From Streptomyces sp. f51 (GTDB taxonomy: Bacteria; Actinomycetota; Actinomycetes; Streptomycetales; Streptomycetaceae), in contig NZ_CP149798.1 in assembly GCF_037940415.1 (NCBI RefSeq), forward strand, positions 7,411,001 through 7,475,000: a stretch of DNA of 64,000 nucleotides, read 5' to 3'. Made by a program: the position numbers and the translations under genes. This document shows, one piece after another, positions 26,943-35,717 of this stretch. Under the pieces are notes generated by a model. That model saw nothing but the letters and a program-made list of their open reading frames with translations. It was not told the origin of the DNA and did no database searches. The stretch's first letter is position 1. Each line of letters starts with the position of its first letter.

Positions 26943-28550
26943 ATGCACGACAACGCGCTGTCCAGGCGTGACCTGGTGAAATACGGCGTCCTCGCGTCCG
27001 CGGCGCTGGCGCTGCCGCTCGAACGCGTCGTCCGCGCCAAGACGGCTTCGGACCGGATCGCCGTCAGCAAGTTCCCCAAGCCGTTCACCGTTCCGTTCGC
27101 CGTACCGCCCGAGGCGGTACCGGTCGCACGGTCGAGTACCACCGACTACTACAGCGTCACCATGCGCAGCGCCATGACCGAGATCCTGCCCGGCATGAAG
27201 ACCGAGACCTGGTCGTACGACGGGACGTTCGGCGGCCCGACGATCCGGGCCACCCGGGGCCGGCCGGCCGTCGTACGGCACATCAACCAGCTGCCCGCGG
27301 TGCATCCGCGCCTGGGGTACGAGTCGTGGACCTCGGTCCATCTGCACGGATCGGCCTCGCTGCCGGAGTACGACGGCTACGCCAGCGACGTGACCCGGAC
27401 GGGCGAGTACAAGGATTACCACTACCCGAACTCCCAGGACGCGCGCACGCTCTGGTACCACGACCACGGCGTGCACCACACGGCCGAGAACGCCTACATG
27501 GGTCTCGCCGCGATGTACACGATGCACGACGCCCTGGAGCAGTCGCTGCCGATCCCGCACGGCCGCTACGACGTCCCGCTGATCGTCCGCGACGCCATGT
27601 TCGACCGCGACGGACAGCTGCTGTACGACGACGGCGGCCACTCCGGGATCTTCGGAGACGTGATCCTGGTCAACGGGCGGCCCTGGCCGGTGATGAAGGT
27701 CGAGCGGCGCAAGTACCGCTTCCGGATCCTGAACGGCTCGATCTCGCGCGGCTACAGGTTCGCGCTGAGCACCGGCGACCCGTTCGTCTTCATCGGCACG
27801 GACGCGGGCCTGATGCCACAGCCCCGCAGCGTGACCAGCTACCGGCACGGCATCGCCGAACGCTACGAGGTGGTCATCGACTTCGCCAAGTACAAGGCCG
27901 GCCAGCGCGTGGTGCTCCAGAACCTCAGCGTGCCGAACGTCGAGGACTTCGACACCACGGGCAACGTGATGGCCTTCGACGTCACGGGCGATGCCACCGA
28001 CCTGTCCGGCAACTCCGTCCCGGACGTGCTGAACCCGAACGCCCCGGCGATGGACCTGACCGCCGCGATGGCGAAGAAGACCCGCAAGTTCGAGTTCATC
28101 CGCAAGGACGGCATCTGGACCGTCAACGGCAAGACCTGGGCCGATGTGATCGCCTCCGACTACGAGTACGTCTGGGCCGATCCGGCGCTCGGGGACGTCG
28201 AGATCTGGGAGTTCGAGAACAAGTCCGGCGGCTGGTGGCACCCGGTCCATGTCCATCTGGTCGACTTCAAGATCCTGGACCGCAACGGCAAGCCGCCTTC
28301 CCCGTGGGAACTCGGCGGCAAGGACACCGTGTTCGTCGGCGAGAACGAGACCGTGCGCATGGTGGTCAAGTTCGGCCCGAACACCGGGCGTTACATGATC
28401 CACTGCCATAACCTGGTGCACGAGGACCACGACATGATGGCCCAGTTCCGGGTCGGGCCGCCCGCCGACGGACACCACCCGGTGTACGCGGCCCCGGCCG
28501 CCTCCGGGCCCGCCCCGACCCTGGGATACGCCGATGACTCCATCGACTGA
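26943..28550 (+). CDS. Tat-exported multicopper oxidase, CotA/phenoxazinone-synthase-like
   Basis: The 535-residue, three-cupredoxin oxidase has an N-terminal LSRRDLVKYGVLAS, a Tat signal. Copper ligands are SVHLHGSA and WYHDHGVHHTAENAY in domain 1, and HPVHVHLVDF and HCHNLVHEDHDMM in domain 3. These complete the trinuclear and type-1 sites with an axial Met. It would oxidise phenolics or metal ions with reduction of O2 outside the membrane. The stop overlaps the next gene by 17 bases. Neighbours include a signal peptidase and, 4 kb on, CopCD and YcnI, suggesting copper delivery to this enzyme. Confidence 0.9.
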   Translation: MHDNALSRRDLVKYGVLASAALALPLERVVRAKTASDRIAVSKFPKPFTVPFAVPPEAVPVARSSTTDYYSVTMRSAMTEILPGMKTETWSYDGTFGGPTIRATRGRPAVVRHINQLPAVHPRLGYESWTSVHLHGSASLPEYDGYASDVTRTGEYKDYHYPNSQDARTLWYHDHGVHHTAENAYMGLAAMYTMHDALEQSLPIPHGRYDVPLIVRDAMFDRDGQLLYDDGGHSGIFGDVILVNGRPWPVMKVERRKYRFRILNGSISRGYRFALSTGDPFVFIGTDAGLMPQPRSVTSYRHGIAERYEVVIDFAKYKAGQRVVLQNLSVPNVEDFDTTGNVMAFDVTGDATDLSGNSVPDVLNPNAPAMDLTAAMAKKTRKFEFIRKDGIWTVNGKTWADVIASDYEYVWADPALGDVEIWEFENKSGGWWHPVHVHLVDFKILDRNGKPPSPWELGGKDTVFVGENETVRMVVKFGPNTGRYMIHCHNLVHEDHDMMAQFRVGPPADGHHPVYAAPAASGPAPTLGYADDSID

Positions 28551-29037
28551 CGCGCCCCCGGTCGAGGCGGTCACCGCCGGGACGGGCCCGCGACCCGGCC
28601 CGTACGTTCCCGCCCGCCGCCTCGGCGCACTGCTCTGTGCCGCGGCGGCCGTCGGCGACCTGGTCGTCTTCCAGCAGAATCTGGCGCACGGCCTGGCCGT
28701 GTCCCTGCCGTTCCTTGCGGCGGCCCTCGTCCAACTCGCCCTCGCCCGAAGGGTATGGGTCGATCCGCGTACGCCCTTCATCCTGTCCGCGGTTCTCGTC
28801 CTCGGGCTGCTGATCGCCGTGCAGGCCCTCGCCCTGCGCGCCGGTGCGACGCCCGGGCCGCGCGAGGAGCCGCTGCGCGCCGGTCCGTTCGCGACGGCGG
28901 CGATGCTTCTGCGGCTTGCCGCGCTGCCGTGTCTGGTGCGTGCCCTGTCCGGCCGGGGGCGGTCCTGGGCCGTCAACGGACTCCTCGTCATCGGGGCGGT
29001 GCTGTGGACGGTCGGTCTGACCGGCCTGCCTGGGTGA
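28534..29037 (+). CDS. Four-helix membrane protein of unknown function
   Basis: The 167-residue protein has four predicted membrane helices (LGALLCAAAAVGDLVVF, VSLPFLAAALVQLALA, FILSAVLVLGLLIAVQALAL, WAVNGLLVIGAVLWTVGL). It starts inside the oxidase gene and its TGA is overlapped by the GTG of the signal peptidase gene, so the three are translationally coupled. I do not recognise the family. It may help assemble or anchor the oxidase. Confidence 0.7.
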   Translation: MTPSTDAPPVEAVTAGTGPRPGPYVPARRLGALLCAAAAVGDLVVFQQNLAHGLAVSLPFLAAALVQLALARRVWVDPRTPFILSAVLVLGLLIAVQALALRAGATPGPREEPLRAGPFATAAMLLRLAALPCLVRALSGRGRSWAVNGLLVIGAVLWTVGLTGLPG

Positions 29038-29552
29038 GGGGGCCGAGGCGGTGCGGAGGACGACGACCCGTCGCCGTCCTCCGCACCGCCCTGCTCGCCG
29101 CGGTGGCCGTGGCGGCGGTGGTCGCGGCCGTCCTCGTGGAGCCGGTGCGGGTCGAGTCGACCAGCATGGAGCCGACGCTGCTGTCCGGGGATCACCTGCT
29201 CGTGGACGACCGGGCCTATCGCGACGCCCCGCCCCGGCGCGGCGACCTCGTGGTGTTCGACGGGTCGGGCGCGACGCTGGTCAAACGGGTCGTCGCGGTG
29301 GCCGGTGACACCGTCGCGATCGAGGACGGGGTCCTGGAGATAGACGGCCGTGCCGTCGAGGAACCTGCGGTGGACCCGCGCACGGTCGACGGCATGTACT
29401 TCGGGCCCGCGCGGGTACCGGCCGGCACCGTCTTCGTGCTCGGCGACAACCGGCGGCACTCCGTGGACTCCCGGCAGTTCGGACCGGTCCCCGTCGCCCG
29501 GGTGACCGGCCGTGTGATCCTGCGTTGGTGGCCGAGGCCCGGGAGACCGTGA
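29034..29552 (+). CDS. lepB: Signal peptidase I
   Basis: The 172-residue S26 peptidase has one N-terminal helix (TALLAAVAVAAVVAAVLV). The catalytic Ser is in ESTSMEPTL and the Lys in LVKRVVAVAGD, and FVLGDNRRHSVDSRQFG is box E. The GTG start at 29034 overlaps the previous stop. It is shorter than the housekeeping Streptomyces Sip proteins and lies in an operon with the multicopper oxidase, so it is probably an accessory, possibly substrate-dedicated, peptidase. Confidence 0.92.
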   Translation: MRGPRRCGGRRPVAVLRTALLAAVAVAAVVAAVLVEPVRVESTSMEPTLLSGDHLLVDDRAYRDAPPRRGDLVVFDGSGATLVKRVVAVAGDTVAIEDGVLEIDGRAVEEPAVDPRTVDGMYFGPARVPAGTVFVLGDNRRHSVDSRQFGPVPVARVTGRVILRWWPRPGRP

Positions 29553-29598
29553 CCGGCCGGCGCGCCACGCACACGGCGACGCGCACCACGCACACCTT

Positions 29599-29768
29599 GA
29601 CCGGTCGATGACGCACCACGCACACCTTGACCGGTCGACGACGCACCACGGACACCGCGACCGGCCGACGACGTACCACGCACACCGCGACCGGCCGATG
29701 ACGCACCACGCACACCCCGACCGGCAGATGACGTGTCACGCACGCCGTGACCGGCCGACGCACGCGGG
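29599..29768. repeat. 30-base tandem repeat, five copies plus a partial
   Basis: Units begin with GACCGG at 29599, 29629, 29659, 29689, 29719 and 29749; the shared core is ACGCACCACGCACACC. Diverged copies extend left to ~29551. Because 30 is a multiple of three, long frames with 10-residue repeats appear on both strands, but none has a start context. It lies between the convergent lepB and receiver genes. Confidence 0.85.
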
Positions 29769-29794
29769 AGCCGATCCCCGTCCCCGGTCGCGGC

Positions 29795-30166
29795 TCACAC
29801 CTTGGGGGAGACCGTCACCACGGCGTCGAGCACCGCGTCGATCCCGGTGTCCTTGCGCAGGATCACGGCGGCCCCGGCGTCCAGGGCCGCCCGTTCCTGC
29901 CGCCCGCCGACCGCGGAGGTCAGCACGACGACCCGCGTCCCCGGACGGAGTTCCAGCACCCGCCGGGTCGCCTCGGCCCCGTCCAGGACCGGCATGACCA
30001 GGTCCATCAGGACCACGTCCGGCAGGAGCCGCACCGCCGCCTCGACCGCCTCGGCACCGTCGCAGGCCACGCCCACCACGTCGACCAGCGGACTGCGGCC
30101 CAGCGCGCCCGCCAGGGTGTCCCGCACGAGCGGGTGGTCGTCGACGACGAGCAGGCGAATCGGCAT
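29795..30166 (-). CDS. Stand-alone response-regulator receiver domain
   Basis: The 123-residue protein is a complete CheY-like domain of the NarL subgroup (LLVVDDHPLVRDTLAGALG, phosphoacceptor in VVLMDLVMPVLDG, VVLTSAVGG) with no output domain after residue ~118. The conserved Lys lies in ILRKDTG. It diverges from the NarL-type pair at 30334, which may use it as a phosphate sink or connector. The nearest ends are 167 bases apart. Confidence 0.85.
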   Translation of the reverse strand: MPIRLLVVDDHPLVRDTLAGALGRSPLVDVVGVACDGAEAVEAAVRLLPDVVLMDLVMPVLDGAEATRRVLELRPGTRVVVLTSAVGGRQERAALDAGAAVILRKDTGIDAVLDAVVTVSPKV

Positions 30167-30333
30167 GGTTCAACGGTGCCTGGTCCCGGGCGTCACAGCC
30201 ACCCCCCAAACCGGAGGGGTCGGCCTTCCGTGAGGACACAATTTCTTCACAACCCGTGTTCCCTTCATCCACACCGTGATTCCATGGCATATGCGTTCCG
30301 GCCATGGTGGCGGTCCGCTGAGGTGGGGAGAAC

Positions 30334-30999
30334 ATGCCGGGACAACAGGGTGCCCCGACGACACGGGTGCTGATCGTGGACGATCATCGGACCTTCGCGG
30401 AGCTGCTGGCCTTCGCGCTGGGATCCCAGCCGGACTTCGACTGCGCGGGCTGGGCGGGCACCGGTTCCGCGGCCGTCGAACTGGCGGTCAGGGAACGACC
30501 CGACATGGTCGTCATGGACATCTCGCTCGGCGCGGAGAGCGGACTCGAGGTCACCCGGCGGATCCGCGAGGCGACGCCGGACGCGACCGTCGTGATCGTC
30601 TCCGCCCACCGTGATCCCGACTGGGTGGTCCGCGCCGCGCAGGCCGGAGCGAGCGCGTTCGTGCCGAAGTCCGGCTCCCTGGACGAGATGCTGGGCGTCC
30701 TGCGCGACGTACGCCAGGGATCGATGCTCGTGTCCGCCTCCATGTTCGGTGAACCGCCCCGGCCACCGGCCACCGAGGATCCCGTCGTGGCCAGTCTGAC
30801 CCCCCGCGAGACCGAGGTGCTCACGCTGATGGGCAAGGGGCTGGCCCCCGCCGCGATCGCCAGACTGCTCGGCATCAGCGTCAACACCTGCCGCGGCTAT
30901 GTGAAGTCGATCCACCTCAAGCTCGGCGTGCGCTCCCAGTTGCAGGCCGTCGTGAAGGCGCAGCAGCTCGGTCTCGTCGAGGCGCACAGCGATGGCTGA
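30334..30999 (+). CDS. NarL/LuxR-family response regulator
   Basis: The 221-residue regulator has a receiver domain (RVLIVDDHRTFAELLAFALG, VVMDISLGAESGLE, AFVPKSGS). A LuxR-type helix-turn-helix follows (SLTPRETEVLTLMGKGLAPAAIARLLGISVNTCRGYVKSIHLKLG). It overlaps the kinase gene by 8 bases. GGTGGGGAG before the ATG is the ribosome site. Confidence 0.92.
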   Translation: MPGQQGAPTTRVLIVDDHRTFAELLAFALGSQPDFDCAGWAGTGSAAVELAVRERPDMVVMDISLGAESGLEVTRRIREATPDATVVIVSAHRDPDWVVRAAQAGASAFVPKSGSLDEMLGVLRDVRQGSMLVSASMFGEPPRPPATEDPVVASLTPRETEVLTLMGKGLAPAAIARLLGISVNTCRGYVKSIHLKLGVRSQLQAVVKAQQLGLVEAHSDG

Positions 31000-32371
31000 C
31001 CGCGAACGCCCTGTGAACGCCGACCGCGTCGGCCCCGCGACCCCCGGACGCGACGACACGCTCAGCGCACCCGGACCGGAGGGCAGCAGAACGGTCCGCC
31101 ATGCCGTGATCGCGATGATCCTGATCGGTCTCGGCGCCTTCACGGTCGTCGGCGCGGCCACCGTGTTCGCCGCGGAGTCGATCGCCAAGCGGACCGCGCT
31201 CCACGAGGCCGCGCGGTCCGCGCAGCTGATGGGCAACGTGATCTTCAAGCCGGTCATGCCCCGGCTGATCCAGGGCGACCGCGGCGCGCAGGCGCAGCTG
31301 GACGCGGCGGTCGAGGCGCGCGAGAGCGAGGCCGGCATCGTACGCGTGAAGGTGTGGAACCGGCAGGGACAAGTGCTCTACTCCAACGAGCCCCAGGCCA
31401 TCGGCATGTCCTTCCCCCTCAACGACGACGTGCGCACGACCATCGACAAGCACGCCGGCTGGGCGGACCTCACCGACCTCTCCGACGAGGAGAACATCAC
31501 CGAGCCCCACGGCGGCACCCGGCTGGTGGAGGTCTACGTCCCCCTCGACCTGGACTCCGGCGAACGGCTGGCGCTCGAGGTGTACTCCACCGACGAGCGG
31601 GTGGCCACCGCGCGCGAGGAGCTGATGCGGACCCTCGTACCCTTCTCGATCCTGGCCCTGCTCCTGCTCCTGGTCGCCCAGCTCCCTGTCTCGGTGCAAC
31701 TGCTGCGCCGGGTCAGCCAGGCCGACGCCGAGCGCAGCCGCCTCCTCCGCAAGGCGCTCACCGCGTCGGAGCGGGAGCGGCGCGCGATCGCCCGCGATCT
31801 GCACGACGGTGTCGTCCAGGACCTCGCCGGCGCCGGGTACGCGCTGGCCGCCGTCCGGTCCGACCTGCCGGCCGGCACCCCGGCGGCCACGGGCGGCATG
31901 CTCGACCGCATCTCCGAGGTCCTGCGCGGGGCCGTCGGCTCGCTCCGGACGCTGATGGTGGACATCTACCCGCCGGACCTGACCGAGGACGGACTGCCGC
32001 AGGCGGTCGAACTGCTCGCCGAACGACTGCGCCGGGAGGGCATCACCGTCTCGCCCACCGTCGACGTGCGGGGCGCGCTGGGGCCGGATCTCGCGGCGGC
32101 GGCCTACCGCTGCGCACGCGAGTGCGTGACCAACATCCTCAAGCACTCCGACGCCGGCCGGGCATGGATCGACGTCACCGGCGGCCAGGACCACCTGCTC
32201 GTGGTGGTGACGGACGACGGGAAGGGTCCTGGCAGCGCACTCGGCAGCACCGGCCATCTCGGACTCCAGCTCATCCGGGACACGGCCGGAGAGCTGGGCG
32301 GCGAGGTCACGATCACCGAACGCGCCGACGGAGGCACCGAAGTGCGCACCGTGCTGCCGGTACGGTCCTGA
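30992..32371 (+). CDS. NarL-type sensor histidine kinase
   Basis: The 459-residue kinase has two membrane helices (AVIAMILIGLGAFTVVGAATVFA and LVPFSILALLLLLVAQLPVSV) that bracket a ~150-residue external sensor. A HisKA_3 domain with RAIARDLHDGVVQDLAGAG and an HATPase with ECVTNILKHSDAG and HLGLQLIRD follow. It partners with the upstream regulator. CopCD and YcnI follow in the same direction after a terminator, so a copper or envelope signal is plausible but unproven. Confidence 0.92.
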   Translation: MADRERPVNADRVGPATPGRDDTLSAPGPEGSRTVRHAVIAMILIGLGAFTVVGAATVFAAESIAKRTALHEAARSAQLMGNVIFKPVMPRLIQGDRGAQAQLDAAVEARESEAGIVRVKVWNRQGQVLYSNEPQAIGMSFPLNDDVRTTIDKHAGWADLTDLSDEENITEPHGGTRLVEVYVPLDLDSGERLALEVYSTDERVATAREELMRTLVPFSILALLLLLVAQLPVSVQLLRRVSQADAERSRLLRKALTASERERRAIARDLHDGVVQDLAGAGYALAAVRSDLPAGTPAATGGMLDRISEVLRGAVGSLRTLMVDIYPPDLTEDGLPQAVELLAERLRREGITVSPTVDVRGALGPDLAAAAYRCARECVTNILKHSDAGRAWIDVTGGQDHLLVVVTDDGKGPGSALGSTGHLGLQLIRDTAGELGGEVTITERADGGTEVRTVLPVRS

Positions 32372-32392
32372 CCCCCTCGTTTTGAGGGGGTC
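32370..32392 (+). terminator. GACCCCCTC/GAGGGGGTC hairpin overlapping the kinase stop
   Basis: Nine perfect base pairs with a GTTTT loop begin within the TGA codon. There is no U tail. It separates the two-component pair from copCD. Confidence 0.7.
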
Positions 32393-32479
32393 GCACCCCC
32401 CAAGGGCGAGGCTGCCCGTGGCGGCGGCGCGGCGGCACCCTGGACGTGCCGTCCGGCCACTGCACCAGGGGGAGAACGG

Positions 32480-33880
32480 ATGCGCCGTATCGTCACCACG
32501 CTCGGCCTCGTGCTGTGCGCGCTGCTCCTCCAGGCCGCGTCCGCCGTCCCGGCCACCGCGCACACCGGCCTGCTGTCGAGCGAACCCGCCGCCGGCCAGG
32601 TGCTGCCCCGTCTGCCCGCACAGGTCGCGCTGACGTTCCGCCAGCCGGTGACCGCGGGCGCCGACGCGGTGCGCGTCTTCGACGACCACATGCGCCGGAC
32701 GGACCTCGGCGGCCACCCCGACGACCGGCGGAGGCAGACCCTGCGCACGGCCCTGCCGGGAAGTCTGCGCCCGGGCACGTACTCCGTTGCCTGGCAGGTG
32801 ACCTCGGCCGACGGGCATCCCGTCGCGGGCACCTACCGGTTCTCCATCGGCGCGGCCAGCCAGGTCGTGGGCGCCGTCCCTCCCCTCGCCGGCGCGGACG
32901 GTGCCTGGTCCGGCCGGCTCCTCGGGGCGGCCCGGGGGACCGGCTACGCCGGACTCGCCCTCGGACCCGGCGTCCTGCTCGCCGCGCTCTGGCTGTGGCC
33001 CGCCGCGCTGCGCGACCGAAGGACCCGCCTCCTGGTGTGGGGCGGACTCGGTCTGCTGGCCGCCGGGACACTCGCCACCCTGACCGTCCACACCGTCTGG
33101 GCCGACGGCAGAGCCTTGGCCGAGGCCTGGTCGGGATCGGACGCCCACCAGCACGCGGCGACGACCGACCTGGCCTACGCGGTCCGCTTCTACACCCTGC
33201 CGGTGCTCGGCGCCGCGACCCTGCTGGCCACGGCCTCGGCGGGAAGAGCGGGAAGAGACGGGCCCGCCAAGCCGCTGGTCCTCGCGACCACCGCCGCGGT
33301 CACCGTGCTCTGGGGCACCTGGCCGCCGACCGGGCACGCCGTCGACGGCCGGTACGCACCGCTCGCCATGGCCGCCGACCTCGTCCACCTGGCCGCCATG
33401 ACGCTCTGGCTGGGCGGACTCGCGCTGATCGCGGCCACCGTGTCCCGCCCCGCTCTTCTCGGCGAAGCGGCCGCCGTGCTGCCCCGGTTCTCCCGGCTGG
33501 CGTTCACCGCCGTCGTCGCCCTCGTCGTGACGGGGACCTACCAGGCCTGGCGGGAGGTGGGCTCCGCGAGCCATCTCCTCGGCACACGGTTCGGCCGGCT
33601 GCTGCTCCTGAAATCGGCGGGAGTCGCCGTGATCGTCGCGCTCGGCGCCCTGGCCCGCCGCTGGGTCCACCGGCACGTCACGCGCCCCGCACCCCCGCCG
33701 CCCCCGCCGACCTTCGACGCGGCGGGCACGACGCTGACGCTCACCGCACCGGCCCCGACCGCGCCGCCCGAAGCGGCGCTCGTACGCAGTCTCAGACGCG
33801 GCCTGCTGGCCGAACTGCTCGTTGCGGCCGCCGTACTGGGCATCACCGCGGCCCTCGTCACCACCGCTCCGCCCGCGTGA
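32480..33880 (+). CDS. CopC-CopD fusion copper protein
   Basis: The 466-residue protein starts with a signal peptide ending at VPATAHTG, so the mature N-terminus carries the His of CopC. The CopC beta-domain runs to ~125 with VFDDH and TSADGHPVAGTYRFSIG, which supplies the second Cu(II) site. The CopD part has about eight membrane helices, including a His-containing HQHAATTDLAYAVRF helix. A Pro-rich loop follows at ~400. It binds and imports periplasmic-side copper, probably feeding cuproenzymes such as the oxidases here. YcnI follows 74 bases later. Confidence 0.9.
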   Translation: MRRIVTTLGLVLCALLLQAASAVPATAHTGLLSSEPAAGQVLPRLPAQVALTFRQPVTAGADAVRVFDDHMRRTDLGGHPDDRRRQTLRTALPGSLRPGTYSVAWQVTSADGHPVAGTYRFSIGAASQVVGAVPPLAGADGAWSGRLLGAARGTGYAGLALGPGVLLAALWLWPAALRDRRTRLLVWGGLGLLAAGTLATLTVHTVWADGRALAEAWSGSDAHQHAATTDLAYAVRFYTLPVLGAATLLATASAGRAGRDGPAKPLVLATTAAVTVLWGTWPPTGHAVDGRYAPLAMAADLVHLAAMTLWLGGLALIAATVSRPALLGEAAAVLPRFSRLAFTAVVALVVTGTYQAWREVGSASHLLGTRFGRLLLLKSAGVAVIVALGALARRWVHRHVTRPAPPPPPPTFDAAGTTLTLTAPAPTAPPEAALVRSLRRGLLAELLVAAAVLGITAALVTTAPPA

Positions 33881-33954
33881 CCACGCAACCCCGCCGCACC
33901 CCGCCCGTCCCGCCCCGTCCGTCCGCCCCCGGGGCGCCCGAGAGGAACCGACCC

Positions 33955-34584
33955 ATGAACCTCCTTCCCCCCGCCCGGACCGCCGTGGCCCTCGTCACCG
34001 CGGCACTGCTGCTGGTTATGGCGGCCCCGGCCTGGGCCCATGTGCACGTGCACGCCGACCAGGAGGTGGCCCCCGGCGCGCGGAATGTGGAGATGACGTT
34101 CCATGTGCCGAACGAGAAGGCGTCCGCGCGGACCGTCGGGGTGCGGATCGAGGCACCGCAGGGCGTGCGGGGGATGCGCGCGGAGCGGGTGGCGGGCTGG
34201 ACCGTCGAGCCGGCCGGCGCGGGCGGCGAAGCCAGCACCGTCGGCTGGTCCGGCGGGGCGATCGGCGGGGAGGACGGAGCCGAGTTCGTCGTCCACATCG
34301 ACCGCCTGCCCACCGGGGTGTCCGAACTGGCCTTCGTGGCGTCGCAGCGGTACGACGACGGCGAGGTCGTCACCTGGGACCAGAAGACGGTGGCGGGACA
34401 GCCCGAACCGGAGCACCCCGCACCCGTGTTGAGCCTGACGGGGACGACGGCCGCCGACTCCGTGACCGGCCTGGACGCGTCCTGGACGGCGGCCGTCGTC
34501 TGCGGGGTGCTGCTCCTCTTGGCGGCCGCGGGGATCCCGGTGGCCCGGTCCGCGGCGAGACGCCGTGGCGCCGCAGCGGGTTGA
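33955..34584 (+). CDS. YcnI-like (DUF1775) copper-binding membrane protein
   Basis: The 209-residue protein has a signal peptide cleaved before AHVHVHADQEV. Family members bind Cu(II) with the N-terminal His and a Trp; here the mature end is unusually His-rich (three His in five residues) and W is present in VVTWDQKTV. A beta domain follows and a C-terminal helix (TAAVVCGVLLLLAAAGIPVA) anchors it. AGAGGAA at 33940-33946 is the ribosome site. It is in an operon with CopCD. Confidence 0.9.
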   Translation: MNLLPPARTAVALVTAALLLVMAAPAWAHVHVHADQEVAPGARNVEMTFHVPNEKASARTVGVRIEAPQGVRGMRAERVAGWTVEPAGAGGEASTVGWSGGAIGGEDGAEFVVHIDRLPTGVSELAFVASQRYDDGEVVTWDQKTVAGQPEPEHPAPVLSLTGTTAADSVTGLDASWTAAVVCGVLLLLAAAGIPVARSAARRRGAAAG

Positions 34585-34712
34585 GGCGACGCCCCCTGTG
34601 TGCGGACCGTTCCCGGCCCTCTGTCCGAGGGTCGAACGCCCGTCCCGCGCACCTGAGTTGGGCCTTCGGGTTCGGTACGGGAGCCCGGCGGTGACGCACT
34701 ATCGTGTACGAC

Positions 34713-35645
34713 ATGTCCGCCCCTGAGCTGATCCGTATCGTCTCCCGCGACTCGCCCATGGCCCTGGCCCAGGTGGAGCGCGTCCGCGCCGAGCTCGGCG
34801 TGCTTCATCCCGGTCTGAGGACCGAAGTGATCCCGGTCAGGACGACCGGCGACAAATGGATGGGAGACCTGTCCAAGGTCGAGGGCAAGGGGGCGTTCAC
34901 CAAGGAGGTCGACGCGGCACTCGTCGCGGGGGAGGCCGACCTCGCCGTCCACTGCGTCAAGGACGTGCCCGCGGACCGGCCGCTCCCGGCCGGCACGACC
35001 TTCGCCGCGTTCCTCAAGCGGGACGACATCCGGGACGCCCTCGTCCACCCCGGCGGCCTGCTCCTGGACGAACTCCCCGCGGGTACCCGGATCGGGACCT
35101 CCTCGGTGCGCAGGGTCGCCCAACTCGCCGCCTCCCACCCGCAGCTGGAATGCGTGCCGTTCCGCGGGAACGCCAACCGCCGCCTGGACAAGCTCGCTTC
35201 GGGAGAGGTCGACGCACTGCTGCTGGCCGTCTCCGGACTGGAGCGCATCGGCCGCACCGACGTGATCACCGAGATCCTGTCGACCGAGACGATGTGCCCG
35301 CCGATCGGGGCCGGCGTCCTGGCACTCCAGTGCCGTGAGGCCGACACGTCCACGATCGACGTCGTCAGCGGTCTGAACGACGCCGCCACCTACCAGGAGG
35401 CCACGGCGGAACGCATGTTCCTGCACGTCCTCCAGGGCCACTGCAACAGCCCGATCGCCGGCTACGCCAGTGCGTCCCGAGGCGATCTGTCGCTGCGCGC
35501 CTGCGTGTTCACCCCGGACGGGAAGACCGTCCTGAACGCGCACGAATGGGCCGGGCGCCTCAGCCCGTCGGACCTCGGGGCCTCCGTGGCACTGGCCCTG
35601 CTGCGCCAGGGTGCCCGCGAGCTGATCGACGGCATCGCCCACTGA
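34713..35645 (+). CDS. hemC: Hydroxymethylbilane synthase (porphobilinogen deaminase)
   Basis: The 310-residue enzyme condenses four porphobilinogens into the linear tetrapyrrole. Motifs are RIVSRDSPMALAQVERV, DLAVHCVKDVPAD, GTSSVRRVAQLAASHP, RGNANRRLDKL, and GHCNSPIAGYA with the cysteine that carries the dipyrromethane cofactor. No other heme gene is nearby, so this is probably a second copy beside the main hem cluster. The ATG at 34713 has a -10-like TATCGT 5-10 bases upstream and no ribosome site, so the message may be leaderless. Confidence 0.93.
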   Translation: MSAPELIRIVSRDSPMALAQVERVRAELGVLHPGLRTEVIPVRTTGDKWMGDLSKVEGKGAFTKEVDAALVAGEADLAVHCVKDVPADRPLPAGTTFAAFLKRDDIRDALVHPGGLLLDELPAGTRIGTSSVRRVAQLAASHPQLECVPFRGNANRRLDKLASGEVDALLLAVSGLERIGRTDVITEILSTETMCPPIGAGVLALQCREADTSTIDVVSGLNDAATYQEATAERMFLHVLQGHCNSPIAGYASASRGDLSLRACVFTPDGKTVLNAHEWAGRLSPSDLGASVALALLRQGARELIDGIAH

Positions 35646-35654
35646 CACGGAGAA

Positions 35655-35691
35655 AGCGGTGCAACCCCCCTGCCGGGGCGATCGCACCGCT
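35655..35691. terminator. Bidirectional terminator between hemC and the GH64 gene
   Basis: AGCGGTGC (35655-35662) pairs with GCACCGCT (35684-35691), with inner C-run/G-run pairing. It lies between convergent stops. Confidence 0.7.
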
Positions 35692-35717
35692 CTCACCGTC
35701 GCTGCCGCGGATCCGGG

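Noticed and set aside
29216..29763. Reverse frames with 10-residue repeats (RGVRGxSSxGQ)
   Set aside because: They arise from the 30-base DNA repeat; there is no ribosome site and the frame runs antisense into lepB.
29599..29768. CRISPR array
   Set aside because: The repeats are contiguous 30-base units without spacers and drift gradually, so this is a simple tandem repeat.
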